DNA from: Glandiceps talaboti
Lineage: Eukaryota > Hemichordata > Enteropneusta > Spengelidae
Direction: 5' to 3'
Assembly: GCF_964340395.1 (NCBI RefSeq)
Contig: NC_135552.1
Location: 20,424,681-20,488,680, forward strand
Length of the DNA: 64,000 nt
The notes beneath the pieces were generated by a model that worked only from the letters and a program-made list of their open reading frames with translations, did no database searches and was not told the origin of the DNA. The translations under genes were made by a program, and so were the position numbers. Positions 45,981 through 62,460 of the stretch are shown here, piece after piece. Each line of letters starts with the position of its first letter. Position 1 is the first letter of the stretch.

Positions 45981-48900
45981 TCAAAGGTTAAGCCATACTG
46001 TAATCAGACTTAGTAGACTAAGAGACATTGCAGACCTAACAGCTGTGCTGTCACTAGCTCCAAATGGATAAAAGAAATCATATGGTAACTTGGCTGAGAA
46101 TTTTGGTGGTGCCGCTAGTACACCTTCTGGATAGGATGATGTATCGATGAATGCAACTGAACTGACAACTTCAAATGACTGTGGTAGATCTTCTGAGCCA
46201 GGTTGACAGTATGCACCAATACACTGTAAAAATATAAATTAACAAACATTAAGTCAATGGAAATCTGTTGTGAAATAGTATGATTAGGAACATTTGACAC
46301 ACATTTTCAAGTACCTATGACCACATTGTAAATCTGACCCAGTCTCCTTCAATAACCTATTGAGGTGTAAAACTAGTTGGAAAGGAATCCTATCCATTTG
46401 TGTACTCCTTTACTACTTTCGTGCAGGTATTTTTAAAAAGTGACTCACAAATTTTTCAATGTTCTTTTAAAGAGTTCATCTTTACATAATTCTTGTAGGA
46501 CAGTGAAACTACACAAAATACATATGTCACACAGCAATAAGAGAAATCGGGTATGAACTAAGATATTCACTTTCTGAGAGAATAAAAAGAATAACTTATT
46601 AATTTCTACTTCCCTCATTTGTTCAGTATGAAAAGCATAAACTATAAACAACTAATTCAAAACAACGCTGACTCCAACAACAAATATATAAACTGTAAAT
46701 TACATTTTGTATTGGAGGTTAAAGGTTAAAAGCTCTTGAAAATTCAGGACAATTTGTTTACAAAGAGAGATTACATTTATGTTGTCTGAAATAAACATGA
46801 AATCTATCTATTCTGCAAAACTATCCAACCATGTGACTCTCAGACATATCATTGTGAAGATTGCTAGTCATTACTTTATAGAATTGTATACCAGTACCTG
46901 AAATTCTAGTTGTACAGGAGAGGCATATCTATAGGTAGCACCCACAATCTTAGGTTGTGGATTAGCCAGAGATCCAGTGTTTGCATACAGGATTTCAAGA
47001 TGGACACCCATCACCATATTCCTACAGATACCAACATCACCTCCCTACACGGATACAATCAGAATCAATCATGTCATAACAAGAATTACAAGTCAGAGAC
47101 TTTGGCATTACTTGTGATGAAAACTTATTTATTATCTAGTAATACAAGTAAGCCATACACATGTATATTTAGCATTTACAGCAACCACATTGGGTTCAAA
47201 GTTTTAAAAAATGACAGTGTTATTTTAGATCTAACATGAATGCTATATGGGAGTAGATCTCACAATGCATTTGTTCTACTTGGATGTTACAGGTTGTACT
47301 TACCAATGGAGTTCCTGCCTGGACATTACTTTGTAGTATGGGAACCCAGTCACCAAAGGTCTGCGGGTCTGTATTACCAAACATACCTATATGGGTTGGT
47401 GGATATGGTCCTAACAAAGTATTGTTGATGCCTTCTTGTATCATTTCACACAGATCAGACATGTTACCATAGTATAACCTAATAACACACAGAATAATAG
47501 GTATGACATATCTTTGTACACACAAACTGACAGTGTAGATACAGCTTTGAATATGAAGGTATGTGATCTGATACAGTAGACTGTAATCATAGATTCAAAT
47601 CACACACATGTACATGCGCACGCACACACACACACCTACACACACACCCACACACACACAAATCATATTAGTCCACTCTATCAACCTTACATGTACTTAC
47701 TGGATAGTGCACCCTGTTCTGATATCGAGTCCAAATGTAACAGGGGTTCTGTCACCGTCTTGTTGACAATATCCATTGGCATTAGGAGCTACAACAGTCA
47801 ACCAATTATCTCTATCACTGCCAATACTGATGGCATATGTATGAAAAGTTAAGGAATATTGGTAAAGACAAGTATTTGTAGTGCGTGCCATATAAGGCAG
47901 TATGACTCTTTTGTTAGGGTAGTGGAAAGATAAAATTTATCAAACAGAATCAGTATTTCTAATAACAGCTAGTCATGAGTTTACATATAAGGATGATCTC
48001 AGCAACATGGCTCTAGGTCTGTCCTGATAACATTCAAATCACATCAAAGCCATACATGTTGAATGATTGGTGACTATTGGTATCTAGCTGAGGGAGGAGC
48101 AGCGTATACCTCACTTTATCGAGACCTGTGGTCTACTTTAAAGTTAACAGACTTGTCCAGGCCAGATCTAGCAGCTGGACTAGGGTTTGGGAAAATATTA
48201 GTTATAATATTGAAGGATATCTTTCCACTCCTTCATCATCGAAAGTAGTCTCTTCATTACCAGCTAATAATGGTTCTCCAACAACATAACCAGGGTTACC
48301 ACTTTTTTGACGTGTATCTGTCTCATCATACTGGAATGAAAAGTTGAATTAACTCATACATGAATGCGACTGATAAGACACACATACTATCAAGTATAAC
48401 TGGTAAGTTGTAAGAAAGAAACAACTAAGGCCTGGAATAAACATCAAACTTCTCATGTAACTAATCTAACTATTATATCAGGTACATGACAAATTTGATG
48501 CTTCTTACAATTAGTTGCAGCAACTAATATTAAATTCGACTGGTAATTAAATTGACGCCACCTCTCAAAAAGAATGGCATGAATGAGAAATTTGATGTTT
48601 ATTCCATGCATCAGTGTATTAGAAATGTTGGTATAATACATACACATAATAAAAACAATGGAATAAAGTCATTTCATTAACAGAGGGATGAATGATACTA
48701 TATTCAAGTAATCTTTCCAAAGTAAATTATAAATTTGTCATGTATATATCAGTAACTGAATCTAAACATATGTATAAAACTAAAAACTAAAAGACTATGT
48801 GTATACTTGTCAATTTTACATATTACATTAACCATTATTTATCCAATCTAAAAAATGGTTTATAAAATTCAACATTGCCTACCTTGGAAAATGTTGATGA

Positions 48901-51900
48901 AAATTTCTGAGACATTGGTAAAATGTCGTCTGTGATATTACCAAGTACAAGTTCAACTTCTGCTTCATATATTCCATTTGTTCCATTGGTGGTGATTATG
49001 TAGGTAACCTTTGTAAGCAAAATGATAATTGAATGGGTTAGACTATTGTGTTGACAAAGTTAATCTTTCAACATATTATTATAAAATATGAACTGAAAAC
49101 TTCTTTCATTATTTTAGTATGATATACACATGAATATAAAGATGTGATGATATGTGTCATTGGATATGCATAGAAAATATTAATGTTTAAAATTTCCTGA
49201 TAAGGATCAATACAGTTTTATATTGTATTGTATTGTATTGTATTGTATTGTATTGTATTGTATTGTATTGTATTGTATTGTATTGTATTGTATTGTTTAT
49301 ATGAACACAGAAAATTTTATGTCACATGAAGTTATTACAATACAAATAGTTGCTTTGTTTAGACGAGGAAAATATGAGTGACAGGGGAACTTGTCACTTC
49401 AATTATGAGGCAAGTAATCACATAAGGCTCGTTACCATTATAAATGTACAATGTCACCTAATTCCTTTGTGGACATACACAAGAATTGTTCTTATAAGAT
49501 CATATTTGTACAAATATTTTGACAATAACTTCAGACTCCAATGGTAGAGAAGTAACTATATGCTAAAAGAATTGGACTGTTTAGAAATCCTGTATCCTTT
49601 CATTATTATGAGTGCTGCAATATAGCATTACATGAATATACAAGGTATGATTGCTGAATTTTATGGGTGGCATACCTCAAAGATTGCATTCTCGCATGTG
49701 TTTGTAGAGCCATCATAGGATGGTGATGGGATATCATAAAATGTAAAGTTGCATTCTCTCTTTACACCAAATAAACCAATACACAACAATGGTCTTTTCA
49801 CCACTATCTCCAGTAGAAGTGGGTGGTCATATAACGTAGTCTCATTCTCTGGTATATCAATGATGGGTATATCGGTAGAACCAATTGTAGTGTTGACTGT
49901 TACCATCGTTGTTGGTGCTACAGTTGTTAAATTCACTATGATTGGTCCTTGCTCAATCTCTTTAAAGAAATATGGTGTCTATAGACAGAAAAAAGACATG
50001 TACGGGTAAGATAACTACAGCAGACATTATTTTCTTTAAAATATCCTGGACACAAAATTTATGGTACACCTAGTGAATAATATGTAATCAAGAGTACTGG
50101 ACATACCTTGGTCAGAGATTTCCTGGGAGTCTATGTTGGAAGGTCTATTTACAGATTTGAAGGGATTAGTGACATTACGGCCTAATTACAAAAATGTTAT
50201 TTTGAGAAAAAGGACCAAAAAATGTATTTTCAGCATGATCCTAAGTCAAATTTAAATCACGATTCTTTCCTCACTTTCTGTCTTTACCCAGGAACAATTT
50301 TTCGGTGAGATTGGAGAAGAAACAGTAAACTATCAGATCATATCTTCAGGGCTTGTGAAAAATATCTCATTTTTTTGAAAAAAGACAAAAACAAACAATT
50401 TTTTTTCTAAGCTCTTTTGACTATGAGCTAACTTTAAATCATGTGTTTGTCTAGTTATCTTTTAGAATGAATGTTGGTTTTTTGTGAAATCAAAAATCAC
50501 ATGTGAACAAAATTAAAATGGTTGAAAATGAAGATCAGAAAACATGGTATTAGGCCCCTCAAGCACTAACCCATTCATTCAAGGAGGTATGTATGAGTGG
50601 TTCAAAACACACTCTGCTTCATTCGGTAATGGTATACTTATGTTTCAGTGTTCCATAGTTCAAATACATAATCTTCAAAACACTTTATAAAGAAACTTTA
50701 TGATAAATATGTATAATAAACATTCAGTACTCGTGATTTTGAAAGTGCATTGTCATTGATTTCATATAATACATAATGTTTCAACTTTTCTTTTTTTTCC
50801 ATCTGATTATATCTGTGCCCTTTACAGTTAGTTGCATGCTAAACACTGTAACAGTTTTCCTGAGAATTCATCAACTTCTGTGGGTATAAAAGATTGGCTT
50901 ATCCTATACCATATACTGTAGCAACACTTCCTTCAGGGATGCAAAAGATCACTCTAGGAGAACGGTGATATTGTTCACTTACTGATACTAATTTGAATCC
51001 TTCATAGTATATTGTAGCAGATAATGCTGGCATAGTTTCACACTGTGTCTCTAAATCTGTGATCTCACGAGTACACTGAAATGATTCATCATACAAGTAA
51101 CCTGTCAAAAAAAAAAAAAAAAAAAAAAAGTTTCAATAAAACACTCACAATAGAATTATCAATACACATTTCAGGTCATTAAGAAAGTGACATAAAGTTA
51201 GCTATTAAAATTATCCAATGCAAAAGAAAATTTGCCATGTTTGCTCAGAAACTTACCAGAAGATATATGAACACCCATACAGTATCATAGCAAGCAGTCA
51301 CTAACTATTAAACACTGACACAACTGGTAGTTTGTATGTAATATCACACTCTCCAGTTTTGCTTGAATATTTGGAATGGTTTGGCAAGATATGACATGAG
51401 AAACTTAGTTTACTCCCTTCATATCATAGTTCAAAGTCACATGTAAATTGTGTTCATTAATATTTAGTTTTGCCCACAATTTATACAACTCAACTATTAA
51501 TCACTGGTTCTGTCTGTACTTCTAGATTAGCAGTATCAATATGTGTAAATATTGTGTACAATCATCATAGTCTAGATGGTTGGTTCACAATTTGAGGTGT
51601 CCGTTTGAGCCTAAAATGACACTTGGTAAATTACATTCACTGATGCACACTGATATGAAACCATTGTTTTACAGTACCTGCAGGATTGTTGTCATTACAT
51701 AGACTACTTGACAGTCTGCTGGACAGACCTAACTTTCCTTGTGCCAAACTCTCATAGATTGTATAAATAGGATCACCTGACTGGAAAGCAATGTAAAAAA
51801 AAAGATACTTCAATGTTACTGGCAATCAATAATGGAAACCTAGCCTTTTTACTTGATTCCTTAACAGTATACAAACAACTGTTAAACTGTTCTAAAATCA

Positions 51901-53592
51901 GTAAAACAATATCACTGGGTTAGTCTAACTGACACATAACGTACATTTATGTATTACTGTGTGTCACCGTGTATACAACTGACTGACACATAATGTACAT
52001 TTTTGAATTACTGTGTGTCAATGTGTATACATCTGACTGACACAATGTACATTTCTGTATTACTATGTGTCACTGTGTATACAATGTATGTATGCAAATT
52101 ATTTAATGTGCATATGTGTGAATGTATGTGTATTAATGTAAGAAATATCTAGTTGATATATTTCAAAGTTAATAGTGAACTTTTACATGTTCAATACCTT
52201 ATAGAAATCACCATAGATTACATCTTCAGCTGATGGAACTTCATACGTGAAATCTTTGTAGTCATCGGTCAATTCATCAAATCTTTCTACTGTATTAACA
52301 GTATCTGGGATCAGATAATAATTTCTAATTGCATCTGTAAACATAAACATTTATAATATGAAAGTGAACATGTATATTAAGAATGTGGAAAGAGTTGTCT
52401 ACATTTGATGATAAAACAAGAGTCTGGTTACAAAGACTGTATGATTTTTTTATAAACTTGCCAACAATTCAATCTAACACTACATGTATATGACTGGGTT
52501 AGAGCAGAAAATAATCTATGTAGTGTTGGTAGTTATCCTATGGCTTATATATACATGTAGCTAAGTACTGAAATTATCACATATGTACCACTATGTATGT
52601 TGATGTACAGTTACAAATAAAAACAGATATTTTCACTAAATAATTATGCAACTGAGATTAAATTGAGATAAAATAGTTCCACATGTAAAACCCGATCCTG
52701 AGAAAATATGTTGATAAATTTATTGTTTTCTTAACAGATAGAATTTTTTCCAGTTGTTGAACACTTTTTGAACAAACTTTTGGTTATTTCAAAAAGTACT
52801 TCTCTGTTTTTCCTCACTATTACAAGTGTTGAAGTATCACATAACTCTGCAAATTAGATAGGTATTTTCACTGCAAACAAGTAAACAACAAATAGAACTA
52901 CTTTCGGTATGTGAAAACATTATCGATCACGATGTTTACTAATGTACTGAAGGTATTTTTATTTTGTTCATTGCCACAGGATAATTATACACTTCTATGA
53001 AACATTTTGAAAATGAATTTATCATCATAGTTGCTGTTACATGATATGGTTTATTCTGCTGTATTTTAGCTCCCTATAGTATCACTCATGAAAATACAGC
53101 CACAGAATACACCATATCACTCGCGAAAATAACTTCTGTATGCCTTACCATCCATTGTGAAGCTGTGGGATTCTGTCTGAGTGGTAAATAAACTTGCTGA
53201 GTTAAACTACCATAACTTGTAATCTTGAAAATAAACCTTGCAACATTGCACATTGCCTAAACCACACTCTACAACAGTACTATAAAGCAAGTGGTCAGTG
53301 CCAGACACTGTTATACCAACATTGAAAGCACAAAAAATAAATTACAATGAAATTTAAAAGAGTGCTTGTCATAGCAGTATACTTACAATTATCATATTCA
53401 ATACAGAACAATCCATCCTCAGTCTTGCTAACTGTATATGGTGTGTTTGCTACAATCAATTGACTTTGTTGTAAACATACTTTCTCATCAACCCTGTGGA
53501 AAAATACAATAAGCATGACAAACAACCATACAACTACAATATTGTATGCATATCAAACTGACACACACACAGAGTCACAGACAGACACATGT

Positions 53593-53635
<43 letters not shown>

Positions 53636-55098
53636 GATTCATCAGATCATTACAATACTCAACTAAAGGAATAGGTTTCCTTGCATATACATGACTAAGA
53701 CTGTTAAAAGAGATAAAACACAGTACACGCACCTCTAGCTTTGCTTGCACAGATTAGGTACATTATAAATTTTCTTTATTATCATAATTAATTATTACTA
53801 TTATAATCAGTGGTAACAAAATTCATGATTTCTTTTTTTTACAGTAAAACGTGTGCAGGCAATGTAATAATCCTATGGGCATATTTTACATCAAAAAGTG
53901 AAATCACATACTTTACCACTGGCAGTCTACCTGTAAGAATCACAAATCCTATATTTGAATGAGGTACTTTTTGAGGATTTAATAAAGCAATGCTGTACTT
54001 ACATAAATCGGGTCTCTAGACATTCACTAAAAGTGACTCTATCATCATCGGTGCAGTCTTCATCACAACAACAATTGACATCACATGCTCCGACTGTTAA
54101 ATCACAAATACATGGTCCAAGATCTGAAAGATAGAAAGCGAATAAACTGTCATATTTACATGATAAAATTAGTGTATGTGTCAAGTTAAAAATTGTCATG
54201 TGTATGCAAGTTACGAGTGGAACAAATAGATGCATGGGTTACAATTTATGTGTGTACTTGTTCCTAATAATTTCAGTCGCAGAATCACTTTTTTCTCCAG
54301 ATTTGAAATCATAACATTACAAAAATCAAATCAACTTCTCAAGACTGCTATAGATCCTATACTACAATATGAACATCTCTTTATATATCTACATCTAGTT
54401 TTTAAACGATTTTCCATCTCCAAATCATTTCAGAGATTAGTTATACCACTGTAAAAATGTAAAACTAAATTCAATTTTTTTCTTTACAATTAAACTTTTT
54501 GCTAACTTTATAGTGAAGTTTTTAAAGTTGAAAAATTCATATAAAACTTATAAAAGAATAAGGAATCCCTTAGCAAATCAAGTGGGATAATGAAGTATCA
54601 TTACTGTGAATGTTAATATAGGATTGGAGTATACCATTGTCATGTTGTTTTATGTATGCTGTCCTAACGAATTTGTTGGTAGATTAATTAAATTAGTTAT
54701 TCCTTAGACATGGCCCAGCATTCTATCTATGTAGAACTCAACATGTCATATGCATGTTATCAATCATTGCTTTGTTATATAGAAACAATACCTGCTACAG
54801 AGATTGCAAGAAGTATCAATCACTAAGCAATTTATTCATGTAATACTTTTTAAAATTTATTTCAGTGTATATGGTTACCTGTAGCAGGCGGCAGGGTTGT
54901 CGATTCAGGTGGAGTCGTTGTTTCCTCAGTTGTAGGAGGTAACGTCGTGGCCGCTAAGGTTGATCCGGTGGCATTTATACCAATCGTTGTTTGTCCCGAG
55001 CCAGTTACTGCAACAGGTGTTGGTGTCTGAGAATTCACAACTGAAATACATGCTAAAAGAATACAGAAATGTAGGAATTTGTTTTGATTCTCCGCCAT
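45981..55098 (-). CDS. TCTN: Tectonic-family protein (TCTN), ciliary transition-zone component
   Basis: Exons: 54879-55098, 54003-54123, 53387-53493, 52198-52334, 51678-51780, 50910-51101, 50107-50181, 49676-49959, 48883-49008, 48261-48330, a proposed 16-nt exon 48110-48125, 47701-47826, 47304-47478, 46898-47044, 45981-46223; about 713 aa. Residues 1-23 are a signal peptide (NKFLHFCILLACISVVNSQ), then a Thr/Pro-rich linker, then the family hallmark CICDLTVGACDVNCCCDEDC. Later landmarks are YGRNVTNPF, GNPGYVVGEPLL, RTPVTFGLDIRTGC, the GDVGICRN region and LPYDFFYPFG. A hydrophobic C-terminus (LSLLSLITVWLNL) suggests a membrane segment or anchor. Tectonics sit in the MKS/B9 complex and gate ciliary membrane entry. 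Which of TCTN1-3 it matches cannot be told. Confidence 0.9.
49222..49297. repeat. (ATTGT)n microsatellite
   Basis: About fifteen uninterrupted pentanucleotide units in a tectonic intron. Confidence 0.97.
51935..52095. repeat. Three-copy, about 60-bp tandem repeat
   Basis: ctgacacataacgtacattt ... gtgtgtcaccgtgtatacaa, repeated three times with small changes, in a tectonic intron. Confidence 0.8.
53590..53632. repeat. (CA)n microsatellite
   Basis: About twenty CA units in a tectonic intron. Confidence 0.95.
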
Positions 55099-57345
<2,247 letters not shown>

Positions 57346-60160
57346 ATGATGCCATCTAATTGTGATCTTGGTGGTTGGGGAAATCCCTTTGGACAACCGT
57401 GCACATTTGTATCACCACAGAATACCTGTTTCCAACTTTATGGAACAAAAAGGAAAGCAACAAGAAATGATCAGGTATTTGATGATTTTGTATCAGAACT
57501 AGGAAAGAATGTACTTTCTTCTTCTTTGCATTTGTTCAAAATCATTTCAAAATCAGTATCTTTTATATAAAATCTGCTACCATCATTTGCTAATGTTTAT
57601 AATGTATGTCATGATGTGGCTCAATGATTTCACCCCTACAACCCACCCTCACGGTCTCACCCCATGTATTTCTGTAGAACAATTTTTGTATGTTACTTCA
57701 ACTTGTGACTGAATCAATGCTCTTTACTTTACTTAATAGTAAGTCATAAAAAGTACATAAAGCAAATTTTGAATAAGTAGAACTATATGTTGCATTGTGT
57801 TTATATTTGGTAAATCAAATTCTGCCCCTGTCTTGGCATAGCTAATCTGTTACTGTGGCAACTATGTAAGATCACTTTTACTGCTTCCTGTAGGAAAGTG
57901 ATGATGCAATCAGTAAAAGACAGTGCCAGGGTGTATCATCTGAAGCATCTGTCTTCAAAGAAGTGAATCAGCAGGAAAGACATGGACCGCTACAATCACT
58001 CCAAGACAATCCACCAACCGATGTACAAGATGAGGAAATGGAGCATTCACAGACTCAAAGTCAGCCACCTGTAAATCACACAGAATCAACACAAATATCT
58101 CGGGAACAAGAAGAATTACAGTTTATACATGTAAGTACACAGTACAGTATGTGTTACCATTGCCAAGTCTTCACATGTGGGTACTTCAAAGTGTAGTAAT
58201 TTTGAATCTCATTTTCAGTTTGGAGATTGTTTTGCAAGTGTCACAAACTGTAAATGTATGTGAGTGAGTGTCTGTAAGTACACAGTACAGTATGTGTTAC
58301 CATTGCCAAGTCTTCACATGTGGGTTGTTCAAGGTGTAGTAATTTTGAATCTCATTTTCAGTAGGGAGATTGTGTCACAAACTGTAAATGTATGTGAGTG
58401 AGTGTCTGTAAGTACACAGTACAGTATGTGTTACCATTGCCAAATCTTCACATGTGGGTACTTCAAAGTGTAGTAATTTTGAATCTCATTTTCAGTAGGG
58501 AGATTGTGTCACAAACTGTAAATGTATGTGAGTGAGTGTCTGTAAGTACACAGTACAGTATGTGTTACCATTGCCAAATCTTCACATGTGGGTACTTCAA
58601 AGTGTAGTAATTTTGAATCTCATTTTCAGTAGGGAGATTGTTTTGCATGTGTCACAGACTGTAAATGTATGTGAGTGTCTCTGTTTTATGCCAACAGTAA
58701 CAGAGTGACAACTCCAAAAAATTACACAATCTCTATATCGAGAAGATGATAAACAGTTGATAAACAGCTCATTTATGGATTATGTGAAAATCATGTGATT
58801 ATTTGTGCTGTAGCTGATAATTATTTTGAACTGCTTATTTTTGATATGACAGGAGATGACAATGGAAAGCAATGACTACTGGTGTGCACCAATGTCTAAT
58901 TTGAACAGTGTAATGAAAATGCAGGACGAATTAGAAGAAGAGAGAATACGTATGGAATCTGATTACACTCCAGATCCATACCAATACAGAAGTACCTCAG
59001 CTGAAAATATTCCCCCATTGGGGTAAGCTGCATTTAATGTGCAGTTTAGCATGTAGTGTATAGTGTGCCTTGGCAACAACAATTAGCATACATTACCAAG
59101 ACTATGTAACTTGTATTCAATTACTAAGTGTAGCCCTGTTGTTGTTGTTACTGGCATTGTTTATTTTGAGTTAGATTTATTTCTAAGTAATGTTATAACT
59201 TATATTCCTTATGTTGCATGCATCTTTAAAATCTATTTTTTTTGTCGTGTGCAGATACTTAATTTTGTGAGAGAGTATATACTTTCATTATGTGTGTTGT
59301 AAATAGTGCAGATGGATGTCAATGTAATGTGTAATATTGACATTAATTAATAGACAACAAGTATCATATCAGGGTACAGAACACAAATCTAGTCTTTTAG
59401 ATTCTACAGTTTCACATGGTCCAAATATCAAAAGACATTTCATTACATTACAAATTTTAAAATACTTAGTCTACTTGCTTTCAATTCTTGTATGTTTCAC
59501 TCATCCAAACACATCAAGTATAAAAGACGTCATTACTGGGTGATTCACTCAGAGTTTCTTGGCAAGTTCAACATGTACAATGAGAGGAATACAAAATGAA
59601 CATTTGTGTTACAAACAGAGATATCACTTCATGATTCGTTGTTTCATAGTGGGTGGAGGGTCTATGGTTGATTCACTAAGAGTTTCCTGGCAAGTTTAAC
59701 ATGTGAAATGAGAGGATTAAAAACTGAACATCAGTGTTACAAACAGAGATATCACTTCATGATTCGTTGATTCATAGTGGGTGGAGGGTCTGTGGTTGAT
59801 TCACTAAGAGTTTCCTGGCAAGTTTACCATGTGAAATGAGAGGATTAAAAACTGAACATCGGTGTTACAAACAGAGGTATTACTTCATGATTATCATACA
59901 AACTACAATGATTTAAATGTTTTTGATAAGATAGAAATTAATTTACATAATAGGAAGTAATATTAAGTCATCACACTATAAGAGTGTGTTAGGGAGAACA
60001 CTGGAGTAAATAAATCTGCAGTCATATGTCGGATTATTTATTCTAATGTACTTTCTCTGTGTCTGTATTCTTCAGGTATGACCAACTGATGAGTGGACGT
60101 GTACGCTGTTATTGTAAGCCAAACTGGCCTGAAATGTTGGGACCCAATAGTCTCATTTAA
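57346..60160 (+). CDS. Unrecognised 206-residue protein, four coding exons
   Basis: Exons 57346-57474, 57894-58130, 58853-59022 and 60076-60160, with consensus splice sites and matching phases (0, 0, 2). It starts MMPSNCDLGGWGNPFGQPC; KRKATRND and SKRQC look like a weak nuclear signal. The middle (exon 2) is polar and Gln/Glu-rich, probably disordered. Exon 3 has NDYWCAPMSNLNSVMKMQDE followed by a charged helix; the end is RVRCYCKPNWPEMLGPNSLI. The aromatic/Cys-rich ends with a disordered middle suggest a short-motif adaptor or regulator. No membrane segment or signal peptide. I do not recognise the family; a faint likeness to HCFC1R1-type small regulators was not convincing. Confidence 0.8.
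58120..58690 (+). repeat. About 145-bp tandem repeat, four copies, starting at an exon donor
   Basis: gtaagtacacagtacagtat ... accattgccaa(g/a)tcttcac ... gaatctcattttcagt ... tgtatgtgagtgagtgtct repeats four times. The first copy begins exactly at the 5' splice site of exon 2 (exon end 58130), and every copy carries both a gtaagt donor-like and a ttttcag acceptor-like string. Confidence 0.9.
59541..59895. repeat. 128-bp tandem repeat, nearly three copies
   Basis: tgattcact(c/a)agagttt starts at 59541, 59669 and 59797, with ggcaagttnacatgt, tgttacaaacagagatat and tagtgggtggagggtct blocks in each. It lies in the last intron of the unknown gene. Confidence 0.9.
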
Positions 60161-60600
60161 CATGTAAATATATCTACATATCTGCCTGTGTCTTTTTTTA
60201 TACATTTTTTAATATATCAATAACTTGAATTTTAATTAGTTGATATCGCTTTAAAGAATATATAATGCTGATGAGTAGAGGAACACTTTAAAAACTACAT
60301 ATTTTAACTTAAAGTGTGTATTTGTACATTTTTTTAGAATTTTCATTGCAATGTGAAGTTTAGAGCCGTTTTACCATAAGATTTTGATAATATATTGTTG
60401 AAATTTTTAACCAGTTACTAAATCAAAATGAAACGGTGCTGCGCTGTACCTATCACTGCTGTATTTAAGTATTATCGATGTATTTTGCGTCGTTTACTTC
60501 ATTTTATTAAATTCTGCCCAAGTGAAATCTAATATATTGTATTTTGGGTTTTTGGGTGAAGTGAAAATACTGAAATAAAACCACACTCCAGTATAATGTA
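60161..60600 (+). other. 3' UTR of the unknown plus-strand gene
   Basis: AT-rich non-coding sequence with AATAAA at 60574-60579. Confidence 0.6.
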
Positions 60601-61426
60601 TTTCCTCGTGCAACTTTACAATTGCCTTCTGGCATGGTTAGAACAGGTGATTGCATAGTACGGCTTTCCTGAAAGTATTGTGATGTGTATGATAAATTAC
60701 GTCGTCATCAGATTGTTTATGAGTTATATTTAAATACCATGTTTGAATTCACTCAATTCCAAGTGGTGGCTAAGCATGGTTTGCTAAGTACAATACTGTG
60801 AGTACCTTTTAAAATCTGCAGCAAATTCTATGCCTTAATACGTTTAAACTCAGCTTGTGCCCCTTTAAGCATAGAAGAACAAATATTGAATAGCCAAAAC
60901 TGAAATACTAGTCCAGCATTTATATATACATTTTCTTATTTAAGGTTTAATAAAAAGATTGCATTAAATGCTACAAACGCAAAGTTGAACTGGAAATTCT
61001 TCAGCAAACACAACTTAATAATCTGAAGGTGATTTTTTCCAGAGTTTTTACAACTGCCAAATTTTGAAATATTCTTAACAAATCTTTTGACAGTTTTTCT
61101 AAGTATAATGTACATAATCACATATGCATGATATGGTTGAAGATGAGAGACTTTGAAACCATAAAAGAATGTACTCTTACCATTCATTCGTTACACAACA
61201 TAGCTATCATACTTACTTTCCACCAGTCATGGATTTTAATAATTGTTTCCATGTATGCATAGTGTACATGAAATGAAATCTAATACATATACATGTAAAT
61301 GGTTGCTGCACATGCACACAGGCAGTTGAAGTGACTGTATAGGATTTCATAAAGTTATCAAACTCAGTTACTAATATTCTTATCACAATCCTTATATACT
61401 CAGCTCTGAGTGTGTGACTTTGTACT

Positions 61427-61430
<4 letters not shown>

Positions 61431-61479
<49 letters not shown>

Positions 61480-61489
61480 CACACACACA

Positions 61490-61556
<67 letters not shown>
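61431..61556. repeat. (CA)n microsatellite
   Basis: About 125 bp of CA repeats with two short interruptions. Confidence 0.97.
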
Positions 61557-61557
<1 letters not shown>

Positions 61558-62117
61558 CATAATAATATAAAGTCATTCTCGCAAACCAGAGCTATTATTT
61601 ATTCTGCAACACTGCGAAATAATGCCGCGTGCGTCTTGAATGGTGCCGCAAAAGAGGCTATGGTTTATGACGATGTGAAAATAAAATTTGAATATCCATT
61701 GCTCTTTTATTTTATTCTATAATATAATATATTATAGTTATTTACGACCTAAAATTAGTTCATGCTAAGATGATGTGCAGGTGCTGTATTTTTGTTTACT
61801 GAAGCTTGATAAAAAGTCCTCCAAGTTGCAAACAAATAATCTTTTTTGAACCCAAGCCTTTCAATAAATAAACAACACACTTGTTGATGTCGTTTTATTT
61901 TCTAGATAACTACTTTTACAAAATGTACTGCTAGACACTGTCATAGTGTATTGCCAGAATAACAACTTTGGTTGTTGTTGTTGATATTCACACTTACTGT
62001 ATTGCATTTTCTGTTTTTGTTATCTGAATTAATGTGTTAGTACTTGATAAAATATTGATTTATTTTGCTGTAATATATATTGTTTGCTACCTTACAGTGA
62101 ATACTGTTCAGCTCTTC

Positions 62118-62460
62118 TGTTTGATACGAACATGCAGAAACCAACAAGGAATTAACTGCATATGTCACACTTCAATAGCAAGATCGCATTTTCACTAAAT
62201 GAAATAAACCATTTAAATGTATTGCAACTCCATGCAGACATTCGGGTGCCAATCTTTTCTTTATAGTATCAAACACCCGATAGAGGGCACGTAAAATGTC
62301 CTCTGCGGTGGTCATTTGATGTCTACAAGTAACACGGTGGTGGCATGTGTAGTTCATTTCACTTGGACAAAATGTTGCAAGAAACTACTCATTCAAACTT
62401 ACTATTTCAAATTGTAGTATGTCCAGTTTCTTGTTGGTTTCTGCGTGGTTGTATCAAACA
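62118..62460. mobile_element. Foldback/MITE-like element
   Basis: The left end TGTTTGATACGAACATGCAG then AAACCAACAAG matches the reverse complement of the right end, TGTTTGATACAACCACGCAG then AAACCAACAAG. The arms remain partly similar for about 90 bp. No ORF, and no clear target-site duplication. Confidence 0.7.

Noticed and set aside
49960-49978. Earlier acceptor for tectonic exon 8 (tatag before ACACC)
   Set aside because: It would require phase 0, but the preceding exon ends in phase 1, and phase 1 there meets a stop; the acceptor at 49960 (AAAG/AGATTG) fits.
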